Assembly (NCBI GenBank): GCA_023664945.1
Contig: JAMPER010000006.1
Coordinates: 1 to 49,946, forward strand
Source of the DNA: Alistipes senegalensis
Lineage (GTDB): Bacteria > Pseudomonadota > Gammaproteobacteria > Burkholderiales > Burkholderiaceae_D
Direction: 5' to 3'
Length of the DNA stretch: 49,946 nucleotides
The notes under the pieces were generated by a model that saw nothing but the letters and a program-made list of their open reading frames with translations, ran no database searches and was not told where the DNA came from. This document shows, in pieces, positions 36,401 through 45,764 of this stretch. The position numbers were made by a program, and so were the translations under genes. Each line of letters opens with the position of its first letter. Positions within the stretch are counted from its first letter, which is position 1.

Positions 36401-37201
36401 CTAATTGGCCTCGTCTCGCCTGGATACACTCTCTGCAAGCCTTTGCAACACAACAGAAGCCGCCGTCATGCCAAAACAGGCGGTAACCGTTACCGATGTA
36501 CCAAAACGCGGCGGCCTGGCTTCCATACCCTCTTGCACAGCCGCTTCCGGCTGCCTTGCCCTGTTTTCAGGATAACGTAACGGCTCGCCTGAATAAACCG
36601 CATCCACGCCAAAAGGCTTTGTGCCCCGCGGGAAACCATACTGTTGCCTTAAGCGTCTCCTTACCCTCGCAAGAAGCGGTTCCTGCTCCGTTTTGCTTAA
36701 ATCACGTACAGTGATTTTAGTCGGATCCACCTGGCCGCCTGCGCCGCCGGCCGTTATCAGGGGAATCCCCTTTTCATGGCAGCAGGCAATCAGCGCCGCC
36801 TTGGCAAACACATCGTCAATAGCGTCAATCACATAATCAAACGCTGACTGGCCGAAAAGCACACCGGCGTTTTCCGGCGTCACCATCACCGCCTTCCCCA
36901 ATACGCGGCAAAACGGGTTAATCTTTCCGATACGTTCAGCCAGCACATCAACCTTGGGCAGCCCCAGCGTATTTTCCAGCGCCAGAATCTGGCGGTTAAC
37001 ATTGGATGGCGCAACCCGATCCGGGTCAATCAGGGTCAAACGGCCTATCCCGCTTCTTGCCAATGCTTCAGCCGCCCACGAACCTACACCGCCAATACCC
37101 GTTACGCAAACATGCGCCTGCTGAAAATATAAAAAAGCAGCCTCTCCATACAAATGGCGTACCCCATCAAAAAACATATTCATCCGGCTTTCTTCATCCA
37201 T
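36401..37201 (-). CDS. tcdA: tRNA threonylcarbamoyladenosine dehydratase
   Basis: 266 aa. An E1-like ATP-dependent enzyme that dehydrates t6A37 of tRNA to its cyclic form. The nucleotide-binding stretch HVCVTGIGGVGSWAAEALAR and DPDRVAPSNVNRQILALENT are followed by the substrate-site DYVIDAIDDVFAKAALIACC, GIPLITAGGAGGQVDPTKI and GTSVTVTACFGMTAAS. This is the family's usual length and order. It complements tsaC at 39454-40476, which starts t6A synthesis. The start lacks a clear ribosome-binding site but matches the family. Confidence 0.92.
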   Translation of the reverse strand: MDEESRMNMFFDGVRHLYGEAAFLYFQQAHVCVTGIGGVGSWAAEALARSGIGRLTLIDPDRVAPSNVNRQILALENTLGLPKVDVLAERIGKINPFCRVLGKAVMVTPENAGVLFGQSAFDYVIDAIDDVFAKAALIACCHEKGIPLITAGGAGGQVDPTKITVRDLSKTEQEPLLARVRRRLRQQYGFPRGTKPFGVDAVYSGEPLRYPENRARQPEAAVQEGMEARPPRFGTSVTVTACFGMTAASVVLQRLAESVSRRDEAN

Positions 37202-37463
37202 ACCGTTGCTTGACTGTGATTGCTGGTTTTATCCATTCATCCATTTTAACCAAACCTTCCGGGAAAAGCAGAACACATCCCTTCTGCTCCGCCATGATAA
37301 AAGGCAATGGTCACATTGCCATAATCGACACCCAAGGAAAGCTCATGTAAAATTATTTGGATATAGCATGGGATAGGCAGGATTATTGCCTGCCCACAGC
37401 ACTGTCCCGATAACCGACTGCATACCGCTGTTTCAGATCACGCCATTAACAAGGAGAACTATT

Positions 37464-38675
37464 GTGTTCTGGGAAAAAAAACTGGAAAACTGGGTAACCA
37501 ATTTCAAGAAAGAATCTTCCATGCCGCTGCGCGTTGAATTGTGGAACGGCAAAAGCTACAACTTCAGCAATGAGCCGCCCACCGTCACCCTCCGCGTTCC
37601 CGAGCTGGAATCATTGCACTACCTGACCAAACCGTCTCTCGATAACCTGGGCACCGCCTATGTCGAAGGCAAACTGCATGTCGAAGGCAAACTGACCGAT
37701 GTGATCGACCTGGCCAACCGGCTGGCCTCAGGGTTCGATGATACCGCGGCATCCAGCGCGTCCCGTTTCAGGAAACTGTTTGGCGGCTTCCACAACCGCA
37801 AAATCGATAAGGAATCCATCCAGTACCATTACGATGTCTCCAACGAGTTTTACCAGCAATGGCTTGATCCGAGAATGGTTTATTCCTGCGCCTACTTTGA
37901 AAATGGCGATGAAGACCTTGCTACGGCGCAAACCAAAAAACTGGATCACATCCTGACCAAAATCCGCGTCAAACCAGGAGACAAACTGCTGGACATCGGC
38001 TGCGGCTGGGGCGGGCTGGTTATCCGTGCGGCAGAAAAATTTGGTGCAAAATGCGTAGGCATCACCCTTTCGGAAAACCAGTACGAACTGGCAAAAGAAC
38101 GCGTCAAGGCGGCAGGCCTGGAAAACCAGATTGAAATCCGCATACAGGACTACCGGGATATCCATGAACGTTTCGACCGCATTACCAGTGTCGGCATGTT
38201 TGAACATGTCGGCCTGCGCCATCTTAAAGACTACTTCACGATTATGCACAACCTGCTCACAGACGATGGCCTGGCAATGAACCACGGCATTACATCCTGT
38301 GACCCGGATAACGGCGCAATCCCGTTTGGCGGAGGGGAATTTATTGAAAAATATGTCTTCCCGAACGGCGAGCTTCCCCATATCAGCCTGGTGCTGAAAA
38401 CCATGCAGGAAGCCGGATTGGAAACGCTGGACGTGGAAAACCTCCGCCACCACTATGCCCGTACCTGCGGCATCTGGGCGGAAAACTTTGAAAACAGCAC
38501 TGAAGCCATCAAAAAAATGGTAGATGAAAAATGCTACCGCATCTGGCGCGTTTATCTTGCGGGCTGTTCCTACGCCTTCGCTGCCGACCGGGTTGCCATC
38601 TTCCAGGTTCTCTGCACAAGAAAAGGCAAGGAATTGCCTCTCTCCTGGTCAAGAAACTACATGTACCAGCGCTGA
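37464..38675 (+). CDS. cfa: Cyclopropane-fatty-acyl-phospholipid synthase
   Basis: 403 aa from GTG at 37464, which is 7 bp after a strong AAGGAGA and in frame with the longer open reading frame; the upstream ATG at 37386 lacks such a site. It methylates double bonds of phospholipid acyl chains using SAM. Motifs: YHYDVSNEFYQQWLDPRMVY, SAM loop LLDIGCGWGGLVIRAAEKFG, GITLSENQYELAKERVKAAG and SVGMFEHVGLRHLKDYF. Stationary-phase and acid-stress membrane adaptation is the usual role. Followed by a strong bidirectional terminator. Confidence 0.95.
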   Translation: MFWEKKLENWVTNFKKESSMPLRVELWNGKSYNFSNEPPTVTLRVPELESLHYLTKPSLDNLGTAYVEGKLHVEGKLTDVIDLANRLASGFDDTAASSASRFRKLFGGFHNRKIDKESIQYHYDVSNEFYQQWLDPRMVYSCAYFENGDEDLATAQTKKLDHILTKIRVKPGDKLLDIGCGWGGLVIRAAEKFGAKCVGITLSENQYELAKERVKAAGLENQIEIRIQDYRDIHERFDRITSVGMFEHVGLRHLKDYFTIMHNLLTDDGLAMNHGITSCDPDNGAIPFGGGEFIEKYVFPNGELPHISLVLKTMQEAGLETLDVENLRHHYARTCGIWAENFENSTEAIKKMVDEKCYRIWRVYLAGCSYAFAADRVAIFQVLCTRKGKELPLSWSRNYMYQR

Positions 38676-38692
38676 AAACGGCTTGCCCCTCA

Positions 38693-38734
38693 ATAAAACA
38701 ACCCTGCATGAAAAAACATGCAGGGTTGTTTTAT
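38693..38734. terminator. Bidirectional terminator between cfa and msrA
   Basis: ATAAAACAACCCTGCATG and CATGCAGGGTTGTTTTAT form an 18-bp perfect stem with a 6-base loop. A/T-rich ends serve both strands. The msrA stop codon lies inside its right edge. Confidence 0.9.
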
Positions 38735-39261
38735 TTTTTCAGGTAATCAGTAAACATGCGCCGAAATTGTGCCACTTTCGGCGCAACGACAAAAAGGCAG
38801 TATCCCTGCTCCGGATTATCCCTGAAAAAATTCTGGAGAAAATCCTCGGCAGGATAAAAGCGGGTAAACGCCTCAAGCTGCGTCACAATCGGAGAAGACC
38901 ACACTCCCGCCATTTCCGACATCACCTCTCGCGCAGTCTTTTCCTGCTCCGGTGTATGGTAATAAATAACCGAGCGGTACTGCGGGCCAATATCATTTCC
39001 CTGCCGGTTTGGCGTAGTCGGGTCATGCAGGGTAAAAAACAGGCGAAGAAGCTCCCGATAACTGATTACAGCGGGATCAAATGTAATATTGACCACTTCC
39101 GCATGCCCTGTTGTCCCCTGGGAGACCATCTCGTAAGACGGATTTTCTGCCTGACCGCCTGAATAGCCGGAAACAACAGATTCCACCCCCTTAACCTCCT
39201 GGAATATCGCTTCCAGGCACCAGAAACATCCTCCTCCGAGCGTCGCAAATTCTGTCGCCAT
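38731..39261 (-). CDS. msrA: Peptide methionine sulfoxide reductase A
   Basis: 176 aa. It repairs methionine-S-sulfoxide. The catalytic box is GGGCFWCLEAIFQEVKGV near the N-terminus, then SGYSGGQAENPSYEMVS, GTTGHAEVVNITFDP, FFTLHDPTTPNRQGNDIGPQ and the C-terminal YLKK. Of two ATGs, the second (39261, MATEFATLGG) has GGAGG at 7 bp, while the first is fused to it, so the second is preferred. It shares its terminator with cfa. Confidence 0.95.
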   Translation of the reverse strand: MATEFATLGGGCFWCLEAIFQEVKGVESVVSGYSGGQAENPSYEMVSQGTTGHAEVVNITFDPAVISYRELLRLFFTLHDPTTPNRQGNDIGPQYRSVIYYHTPEQEKTAREVMSEMAGVWSSPIVTQLEAFTRFYPAEDFLQNFFRDNPEQGYCLFVVAPKVAQFRRMFTDYLKK

Positions 39262-39453
39262 ATTCATTCCTCCGTTTTCCTTTTTCCCCTAACTGTATCC
39301 CAAAACGGAAAAACCTGCCTGATACAGGGCAGATAGCGCCTTCTTCCTGTTCTCTCTCAATAATGCAGGCAAAGCAAATTGCCTGAAGGCAAAAAAGGAG
39401 CAGCCCAAAGCGAAAAAGGGAACGCAAAAACAGAAAAAACAGGGAGCAGCCTT

Positions 39454-40476
39454 CTATGCCAGCAGTTTTTCCATAACGCCTGATGAACCATGCGCGGCGC
39501 GGCGCAGCCTGTCATGGATACCCTCCCAGGCATCTCCCAAAGGCGGCCGCTCCACAATAATCACATCAGCTGCCATCCCGTCCATCGCCCGCATGGCGGC
39601 ATAAAACCCATGCGAATAGGCTGGAGCAGAATCAGGCATCACCTGCCTGGCAAAAAGAAAAGACTGGAAGTCAGCCGAAAGCGGCGAATAATAAATCGCC
39701 GCTATACGCCGCCCCTTCTCCTTCAGACGGGCACACAGCACTGCCATTTCCGGCGCAGTTGCCAGCACAACCGGCGTAGCGGGAGCATAATGCGATGAAA
39801 GCGTACCGGAAGCCCTCGGCGCAGCAGCATCTGCTCCCACAGGCGCTTTTCCGATAACCGCCGCAATATCCGCCGCACTGATCTTTCCGGGACGCAGCAA
39901 TACCGGGCCATGCGTTTCCACCCGGGAAAGATCCAGAATAGTAGATTCAATGCCTACTTCGCTCTGCCCGCCATCCAGCACCGCCGCCAGGCGCGCATCC
40001 TGGCCAAACTCATCATGTACATGCTGTGCCAGTGTCGGGCTGACATGCCCGAAACGATTCGCGGAAGGCGCAGCCACGCCTCCCTTCCCTTTCCTGAAAG
40101 CCAAAAGCAGCGCCTGGGCAACCGGGTGGGAAGGACAACGCAGCCCCACCGTATCCTGCCCGCCCGTTACAAAAGCAGGCACATGCGCAGCCCGTTTCAG
40201 TATCATCGTCAGGGGCCCGGGCCAGAAAACCGCCGCAAGCTTTTCAGCCTCGGCCGGAATAGACAGAGCCCAGTAAGACAAATCCGCGCCTTCAGGCACA
40301 TGCACAATCAGGGGATGGTTAGCCGGGCGGCCTTTCAGCGCATAAATGGCAGCTACCGCATCCGGATTTTCCGCATCCGCTCCCAAGCCATATACCGTCT
40401 CGGTAGGAAAAGCCACCAGCCTGCCCGCTTCCAGCGCAGCGGCAGCCCGCGCAATCGCTTGATTGTCAGAAACCAC
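39454..40476 (-). CDS. tsaC: Threonylcarbamoyl-AMP synthase (Sua5-type TsaC)
   Basis: 340 aa, the long Sua5 form: an N-terminal YrdC domain (residues 1-200: GRLVAFPTETVYGLGADAEN, KGRPANHPLIVHV, SVGIESTILDLS-like DGGQSEVGIESTI) and a C-terminal Sua5 domain. It makes threonylcarbamoyl-AMP for t6A37 of tRNA. The start is GTG with AAGGCGG upstream, 9 bp past the purC stop. It is last of the minus-strand series pgk-fba-purE-purC-tsaC. Confidence 0.93.
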   Translation of the reverse strand: MVSDNQAIARAAAALEAGRLVAFPTETVYGLGADAENPDAVAAIYALKGRPANHPLIVHVPEGADLSYWALSIPAEAEKLAAVFWPGPLTMILKRAAHVPAFVTGGQDTVGLRCPSHPVAQALLLAFRKGKGGVAAPSANRFGHVSPTLAQHVHDEFGQDARLAAVLDGGQSEVGIESTILDLSRVETHGPVLLRPGKISAADIAAVIGKAPVGADAAAPRASGTLSSHYAPATPVVLATAPEMAVLCARLKEKGRRIAAIYYSPLSADFQSFLFARQVMPDSAPAYSHGFYAAMRAMDGMAADVIIVERPPLGDAWEGIHDRLRRAAHGSSGVMEKLLA

Positions 40477-40485
40477 GCAGCCGCC

Positions 40486-41364
40486 TTATTCCGTCAGCAT
40501 CCGCAGCGCATCCTGGTATTTCTGGGCCGTTTTTTGCGCAATCTCGGCAGGCAGGCGGGGCGCAGGCGCCTGTTTGTTCCACGGCTGCGCCTCCAGCCAG
40601 TCGCGCACAAACTGCTTGTCAAAAGAAGGCGGGGAACTCCCCACAACATAACTGGCTGCGGGCCAGAAACGGGAAGAATCCGGCGTGAGGATTTCGTCAA
40701 TCAGATAAACCTTGCCCTGCGCATCCGTACCAAACTCAAACTTGGTATCCGCAATCAGGATACCCTTTCCTGCCGCATATTCCAGAGCGGCAGAATACAG
40801 GTTCACCGCCATCTCGCGCACCTGCCGCGCCACATCAGCGCCAACCTTTTTTTCAACCTCGGCAAATGTAATATTCTGGTCATGCTCCCCAACGGCTTCC
40901 TTGGTGGAAGGCGTAAATATCACCTCCGGCAGCTTCTGCGCCTTTTTCATGCCTGGCGGCAGGGGAATCCCGCAAATCATCCCCGTCTTCTGGTAATCCA
41001 GCCAGCCGGTTCCAATCATATAACCGCGGACAATCGCCTCAATCCCTAAAGGATTGAGCCTTTTCACCACTACCGCACGGCCTTCAACCTGATTACGCTC
41101 ATCAGGTGCCACCACAGAAAGCGGATCCACCCCCGTCATGTGGTTCGGCATCATGTGCCCAAACTTCCCGAACCAGAAATTCGACATGGCTGTCAGAATC
41201 TTTCCCTTCTCCGGAATAGGATCATCCAGCACCACATCAAAAGCCGAAAGACGGTCTGTCTGCACAACCAGTAGCTTATCCTCGCCCACGGCATAAATAT
41301 CCCGAACCTTGCCACGGTGCAAAAATGGCAGCGATTTCAGGTTTGTCTGCATCATTCCGGACAT
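40486..41364 (-). CDS. purC: Phosphoribosylaminoimidazole-succinocarboxamide synthase
   Basis: 292 aa, the normal bacterial SAICAR synthetase: CAIR plus aspartate plus ATP gives SAICAR. Seen: [77 protein letters not shown] and [15 protein letters not shown]. The purE stop is 5 bp upstream, with GGAG inside the purE end serving as ribosome-binding site. Confidence 0.97.
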   Translation of the reverse strand: MSGMMQTNLKSLPFLHRGKVRDIYAVGEDKLLVVQTDRLSAFDVVLDDPIPEKGKILTAMSNFWFGKFGHMMPNHMTGVDPLSVVAPDERNQVEGRAVVVKRLNPLGIEAIVRGYMIGTGWLDYQKTGMICGIPLPPGMKKAQKLPEVIFTPSTKEAVGEHDQNITFAEVEKKVGADVARQVREMAVNLYSAALEYAAGKGILIADTKFEFGTDAQGKVYLIDEILTPDSSRFWPAASYVVGSSPPSFDKQFVRDWLEAQPWNKQAPAPRLPAEIAQKTAQKYQDALRMLTE

Positions 41365-41369
41365 ATCGC

Positions 41370-42032
41370 TTACTCCAGTTCAGGCAGGCTGGCATGGGAA
41401 ACCTTTTCCGACTGCCTTGCCCTGAAATCCAGCAGCTTTTCCCGTAATGCCGCATCAGTCAGCGCCATCATGGCAATAACCGCCAGGGCCGCATTGGCTG
41501 CGCCCGCCTCGCCAATAGCCATTGTCGGCACAGGAATCCCCTTTGGCATCTGCACTGTTGCCAGAAGCGAATCCAGGCCCTTCATATACTTGGAAGGCAT
41601 CGGCACCCCGAAAGTCGGCAAAATAGTTTGTGCGGCAACCACCCCGGCCAGATGGGCTGCCCCGCCTGCGCCGGCAATAAAGGCCTGGCAACCGCGTTTT
41701 TCCATATCCTGTATCCACGCCTCAAGCTCGGCAGGAGAACGGTGTGCAGACAAAGCCCTCGCCTCATAGGAAATACCAAACTCCCGGCACATCTTCGCCG
41801 CTTCCATCATCACATCCCAGTCCGAAGTGGAACCCATAACAATGCCAACCAGTGTCCGATCCGCCATTCTGTCCAGACTGCTGCCGGCTGCCACTCGTAC
41901 TGTAGCGGCAGCTTTTACCGTTGCTTTTTTCAGTGTCGTTTTCCTTGCTGTCTCCGGCTTGGCCGCTGTCTTTTTCCGGGAAACGGCTCCCGGTGCGGCA
42001 GCCGGCTTGAGAGCTGTCTTTTTCATCACCAT
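41370..42032 (-). CDS. purE: N5-carboxyaminoimidazole ribonucleotide mutase with a Lys/Ala-rich extension
   Basis: 221 aa from the ATG at 42032 (alternatives 42161, 42026 and 41867). Residues from about 58 to the end are an ordinary class I Pur[97 protein letters not shown]. The first 55 residues are not part of PurE: a basic Lys/Ala/Pro/Thr run ([40 protein letters not shown]) like the tails of bacterial histone H1-like proteins. If translation starts at 41867 (MADRTLVG) the extension would vanish, but the codon pattern argues it is coding. Its role is unknown. Immediately upstream of purC; no purK nearby. Confidence 0.9.
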   Translation of the reverse strand: MVMKKTALKPAAAPGAVSRKKTAAKPETARKTTLKKATVKAAATVRVAAGSSLDRMADRTLVGIVMGSTSDWDVMMEAAKMCREFGISYEARALSAHRSPAELEAWIQDMEKRGCQAFIAGAGGAAHLAGVVAAQTILPTFGVPMPSKYMKGLDSLLATVQMPKGIPVPTMAIGEAGAANAALAVIAMMALTDAALREKLLDFRARQSEKVSHASLPELE

Positions 42033-42242
42033 CTTTCTGTCCCATTCCTTTTGCCATAGCTTGTCAGCAGGCGTACTTGAATTGTGCAGATAACCTGCTG
42101 AAACCCCGCCCGCAAACAACGCACGGGGCTTGGAAAAACACCCCTTTCCGGCAATATTCAAGGCAAAACATAATTATTTCACAAATAAGGAAATAACAAC
42201 ATCTGGCAATTACCGGTGCACCCCGGTAAAAAAACAGCCTGC

Positions 42243-43307
42243 TTATTTTACAATTTGTGCAAAATCCCCTGCCTTGTATTTGGCGGCCATTTTTTCCAGC
42301 GAAACCGGCTTGATCCTGCCTGCCTGGCCCTCGCAGCCAAACTCCAGGTAACGCTGCCTGCAAAGCCGCCTTGCCGCATCACGGGCAACCGTCATGTATT
42401 CCCTCGGATCAAAATGGGAAGGCGATTCCGCCATATAACGGCGGATAGCACCCGTCATCGCCAGCCGGATATCCGTATCAATATTTACCTTGCGCACACC
42501 GTTTTTAATACCTTCCTGAATTTCCTCCACAGGCACACCGTACGTTTCCCTGAGATCCCCGCCAAACTGGCGGATTTCCGCCAAAAGTTCCTGCGGCACC
42601 GAAGAAGAGCCATGCATCACCAGATGGGTATTCGGGATGCGAGCATGAATTTCCCTGATACGCTGGATAGACAAAATATCTCCGGTCGGCTTGCGCGTGA
42701 ACTTGTAAGCGCCGTGGGAAGTGCCAATAGCAATCGCCAGGGCGTCGCACTGCGTTTGCTGCACAAAATCTGCCGCCTCATCGGGGCTGGTCAGCAGCTG
42801 CTCCTTCGTCAATTTGCCTTCTGCGCCGTGGCCGTCTTCCTTCCCGCCGGAAAGCGTTTCCAGCGAGCCAAGCACACCCAGCTCCGCTTCCACCGTCACG
42901 CCAATCGCATGGGAAAACTTCACCACCTCGCGCGTCACTTCCAGATTATAGGCATACGAAGCCGCCGTTTTGCCGTCCGGCATCAGGGAGCCATCCATCA
43001 TCACCGAAGAAAAGCCAGAACGGATTGCTGCCATGCAAACCGCCGGGGATTGCCCATGATCCTGGTGCATCACAACCGGGATATGCGGATAGGCTTCCAC
43101 TGCCGCCTCAATCAGATGACGCAAAAAAGCCTCCCCCGCATAACGCCTCGCGCCGGCCGAAGCCTGCATGATAACCGGCGCGCCAACCTCGTCAGCCGCA
43201 GCCATAATCGCCTGGACCTGTTCCAGATTATTCACATTGAAAGCCGGAATGCCATAACCGTTTTCGGCAGCATGGTCCAGCAATTGACGCATTGATACGA
43301 TAGGCAT
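42243..43307 (-). CDS. fba: Fructose-bisphosphate aldolase, class II
   Basis: 354 aa, zinc-dependent. It interconverts fructose-1,6-bisphosphate and the two triose phosphates. Motifs: [30 protein letters not shown] (zinc-binding His), [44 protein letters not shown] and [14 protein letters not shown] (His and Asp ligands and phosphate site). GGAGAGAGGG before ATG. 30 bp after the pgk stop, so co-transcribed with pgk. Pyruvate kinase, often between them in relatives, is missing. Confidence 0.97.
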   Translation of the reverse strand: MPIVSMRQLLDHAAENGYGIPAFNVNNLEQVQAIMAAADEVGAPVIMQASAGARRYAGEAFLRHLIEAAVEAYPHIPVVMHQDHGQSPAVCMAAIRSGFSSVMMDGSLMPDGKTAASYAYNLEVTREVVKFSHAIGVTVEAELGVLGSLETLSGGKEDGHGAEGKLTKEQLLTSPDEAADFVQQTQCDALAIAIGTSHGAYKFTRKPTGDILSIQRIREIHARIPNTHLVMHGSSSVPQELLAEIRQFGGDLRETYGVPVEEIQEGIKNGVRKVNIDTDIRLAMTGAIRRYMAESPSHFDPREYMTVARDAARRLCRQRYLEFGCEGQAGRIKPVSLEKMAAKYKAGDFAQIVK

Positions 43308-43336
43308 CCCTCTCTCCTTTACCTGTTTTTAAAAAA

Positions 43337-44527
43337 TTACCGGGCTCGCCGCATCAGGATTTCCACCGCAGGCAGCATCTTGCCTTCCAGAAACTCCAAA
43401 AACGCGCCGCCGCCTGTCGAAATATAGCTGATCCTGTCTGCAATCCCGTATTTGGCAATAGCCGCCAGCGTATCCCCGCCGCCTGCTATCGAAAAAGCGC
43501 CCGAACCGGCAATCGCCATGGCAAGCGCTTTCGTGCCGCTGCCAAACTGGTCAAACTCAAATACGCCAACCGGCCCGTTCCACACAACCGTACCGGCAGC
43601 GCCAATCAGCTTGGCCAGCATACCGGCCGTTTCCGGGCCAATATCCAGAATCATGTCATCCGCCTCAATGGCTTCCACCCGCTTCACCGTTGCAGGCGCA
43701 CTGGCAGCAAACGTCTTGGCGCACACCACATCAACCGGGACAGGAACCGAAGCCCCCCGATCGCGCATCATTGCCATAATCGACCTGGCCTCCTCCAGCA
43801 GCTCATCTTCCACCAGGGAACGGCCAATCTCGTAACCGGCTGCCTTCAGGAAAGTATTGGCAATTCCGCCACCCACAATCAGGTTGTCCACCTTCCCGCC
43901 CAGCGTCTTGAGAATCGTCAGCTTGCCTGATACCTTGGCACCGCCCACCACCGCAACAAGCGGGCGGGCAGGATGATCTACCGCCTTGCCCAGTGCATCC
44001 AGCTCGGCTGCCAAAAGCGGGCCTGCGCAGGCAACCGGCGCATACTCTGCCATACCGTATGTCGTGGCTTCCGCACGGTGCGCCGTCCCGAAAGCATCAT
44101 TCACATACACATCGCAAAGCGCCGCCATTTTTTTTGCCAGCGCCCCGTCATTTTTCTTCTCGCCTTTGTTGAAACGGGCATTCTCAAGCAACACAACCTG
44201 CCCGGGCAAAACCTCTACCCCGTCAACCCAGTTTTGCCTGAGCTCAACCGGCTGTCCAAGCAGTTCCGACATACGTTTTGCCACCTGCGCCAGCGATTCG
44301 CTTTCGGCAAACTCGCCTTCTGCCGGACGCCCCAGATGCGAAGTCACCATCACAGCCGCCCCGGCCTTCAAAGCCAGCTCAACCGCAGGCATGGAAGCGC
44401 GTATCCGCGTATCCTCCGTAATATTCCCGCCCGCATCCCGAGGCACATTCAGATCAGCGCGGATAAATACCCGCTTGCCTTTAAGACCGCCATTTTCCGC
44501 CAGATCAGTTAACCGTTTGAATTGCAT
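43337..44527 (-). CDS. pgk: Phosphoglycerate kinase
   Basis: 396 aa. Transfers phosphate between 1,3-bisphosphoglycerate and ADP. N-terminal [20 protein letters not shown], the substrate box [11 protein letters not shown], the hinge [19 protein letters not shown] and the nucleotide loop [20 protein letters not shown] are all present. ATG at 44527 with GGGGGAAGG upstream is taken; an in-frame TTG 15 bp upstream is ignored. First of the minus-strand series pgk-fba-purE-purC-tsaC. Confidence 0.97.
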   Translation of the reverse strand: MQFKRLTDLAENGGLKGKRVFIRADLNVPRDAGGNITEDTRIRASMPAVELALKAGAAVMVTSHLGRPAEGEFAESESLAQVAKRMSELLGQPVELRQNWVDGVEVLPGQVVLLENARFNKGEKKNDGALAKKMAALCDVYVNDAFGTAHRAEATTYGMAEYAPVACAGPLLAAELDALGKAVDHPARPLVAVVGGAKVSGKLTILKTLGGKVDNLIVGGGIANTFLKAAGYEIGRSLVEDELLEEARSIMAMMRDRGASVPVPVDVVCAKTFAASAPATVKRVEAIEADDMILDIGPETAGMLAKLIGAAGTVVWNGPVGVFEFDQFGSGTKALAMAIAGSGAFSIAGGGDTLAAIAKYGIADRISYISTGGGAFLEFLEGKMLPAVEILMRRAR

Positions 44528-44692
44528 GGCCTTCCCCCGCAAAAAGATAATGCCGCTATTTTACCGCAGTGCCTGCCATAAAAACCCTGATACAGTGCAG
44601 GCACACCCGAAATCCCTGCCTCTATAACCTCAACAAATCTCTCTTAAATTCCATTAAAATTTCATTTTACGATTAAAAACCGGGAGAATTTC

Positions 44693-45613
44693 ATGCCAAT
44701 GCACAGTCGTGACGGAAAAATCTGGATGGATGGCAAACTGGTTGAATGGCGCGATGCCAATATCCATGTGCTGACGCACTCGCTGCACTACGGAATGGCA
44801 GTCTTTGAAGGCGTCCGCGCTTATAAAACAGCCAAAGGCCCCGCCATTTTCCGCCTCCCCGAACATACCCGCCGCCTGCTGAACTCCGCCAAAATCTTCC
44901 AGATGAACGTGGCATATGACCATGCCGCCCTGATGGAAGCCCAAAAAGAAATCATCCGGGCCAACAACCTGGATTCCGGCTACATCCGCCCGCTCATCTG
45001 GGTCGGTTCGGAAAGGCTCGGCGTTTCCGCACGGGAAAACACCATCCATGCCATGATCGCCGCCTGGCCGTGGGGTGCCTACCTGGGCGAAGACGGCATA
45101 AACAAAGGCATCCGCGTCAAAACCGCCTCCTTCACGCGGCATCATGTCAACGTTTCCCTTGTCCGCGCCAAGGCCTCCGGTTACTACATCAACTCCATCC
45201 TGGCCAACCAGGAAGCCACCTCCTGCGGCTTTGACGAAGCCCTTCTGCTGGATAAAGACGGCTTTGTCTCCGAAGGCTCAGGCGAAAACGTCTTTATTGT
45301 CCGCAACGGCAAAATCTATACGCCGGAACTTGCCAGCTGCCTGGACGGCATCACCCGCGATGCCGTTATCACCCTGGCAGAAGACTTGGGCTTCAAAGTC
45401 ATTGAAAAACGCATTACCCGCGATGAATTCTATACTGCTGACGAAGCCTTCTTTACCGGCACAGCCGCTGAAATTACCCCGATCCGCGAGCTGGACAACC
45501 GCACCATTGGTTCCGGCAAACGCGGCCCTGTCACAGAACAGCTGCAAACCCTTTTCTTTGACGTGGTATCGGGAAAATCCGCCAAATACAGCCACTGGCT
45601 CACCTACCTGTAA
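44693..45613 (+). CDS. ilvE: Branched-chain amino acid aminotransferase
   Basis: 306 aa, class IV PLP enzyme. It makes or degrades Leu, Ile and Val. Seen: GKIWMDGKLVEWRDANIHVL, HYGMAVFEGVRAYKT, the PLP lysine in VSLVRAKASGYYINSILANQ, the LDKDGFVSEGSGENVFIVRN signature and EAFFTGTAAEITPIREL. Ribosome-binding site GGGAG at 7 bp. Ends in a terminator. Confidence 0.96.
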   Translation: MPMHSRDGKIWMDGKLVEWRDANIHVLTHSLHYGMAVFEGVRAYKTAKGPAIFRLPEHTRRLLNSAKIFQMNVAYDHAALMEAQKEIIRANNLDSGYIRPLIWVGSERLGVSARENTIHAMIAAWPWGAYLGEDGINKGIRVKTASFTRHHVNVSLVRAKASGYYINSILANQEATSCGFDEALLLDKDGFVSEGSGENVFIVRNGKIYTPELASCLDGITRDAVITLAEDLGFKVIEKRITRDEFYTADEAFFTGTAAEITPIRELDNRTIGSGKRGPVTEQLQTLFFDVVSGKSAKYSHWLTYL

Positions 45614-45637
45614 ACCGGCGGCAAACAACCTGCTGTT

Positions 45638-45668
45638 GCCCTCCCACTATACGGGAGGGCTTTTTATT
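45638..45668 (+). terminator. ilvE terminator
   Basis: GCCCTCCC and GGGAGGGC form an 8-bp GC-rich stem (7-base loop), followed by TTTTTATTT. Confidence 0.9.
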
Positions 45669-45764
45669 TGCGGATTTGGCACAACAAAAATTTCCCCTTG
45701 AAAAAAGCAAAGCCATCCCTATTTTCCTCTCATTCATTTAACCAGATTGGCAAAAGAGGAAAAA

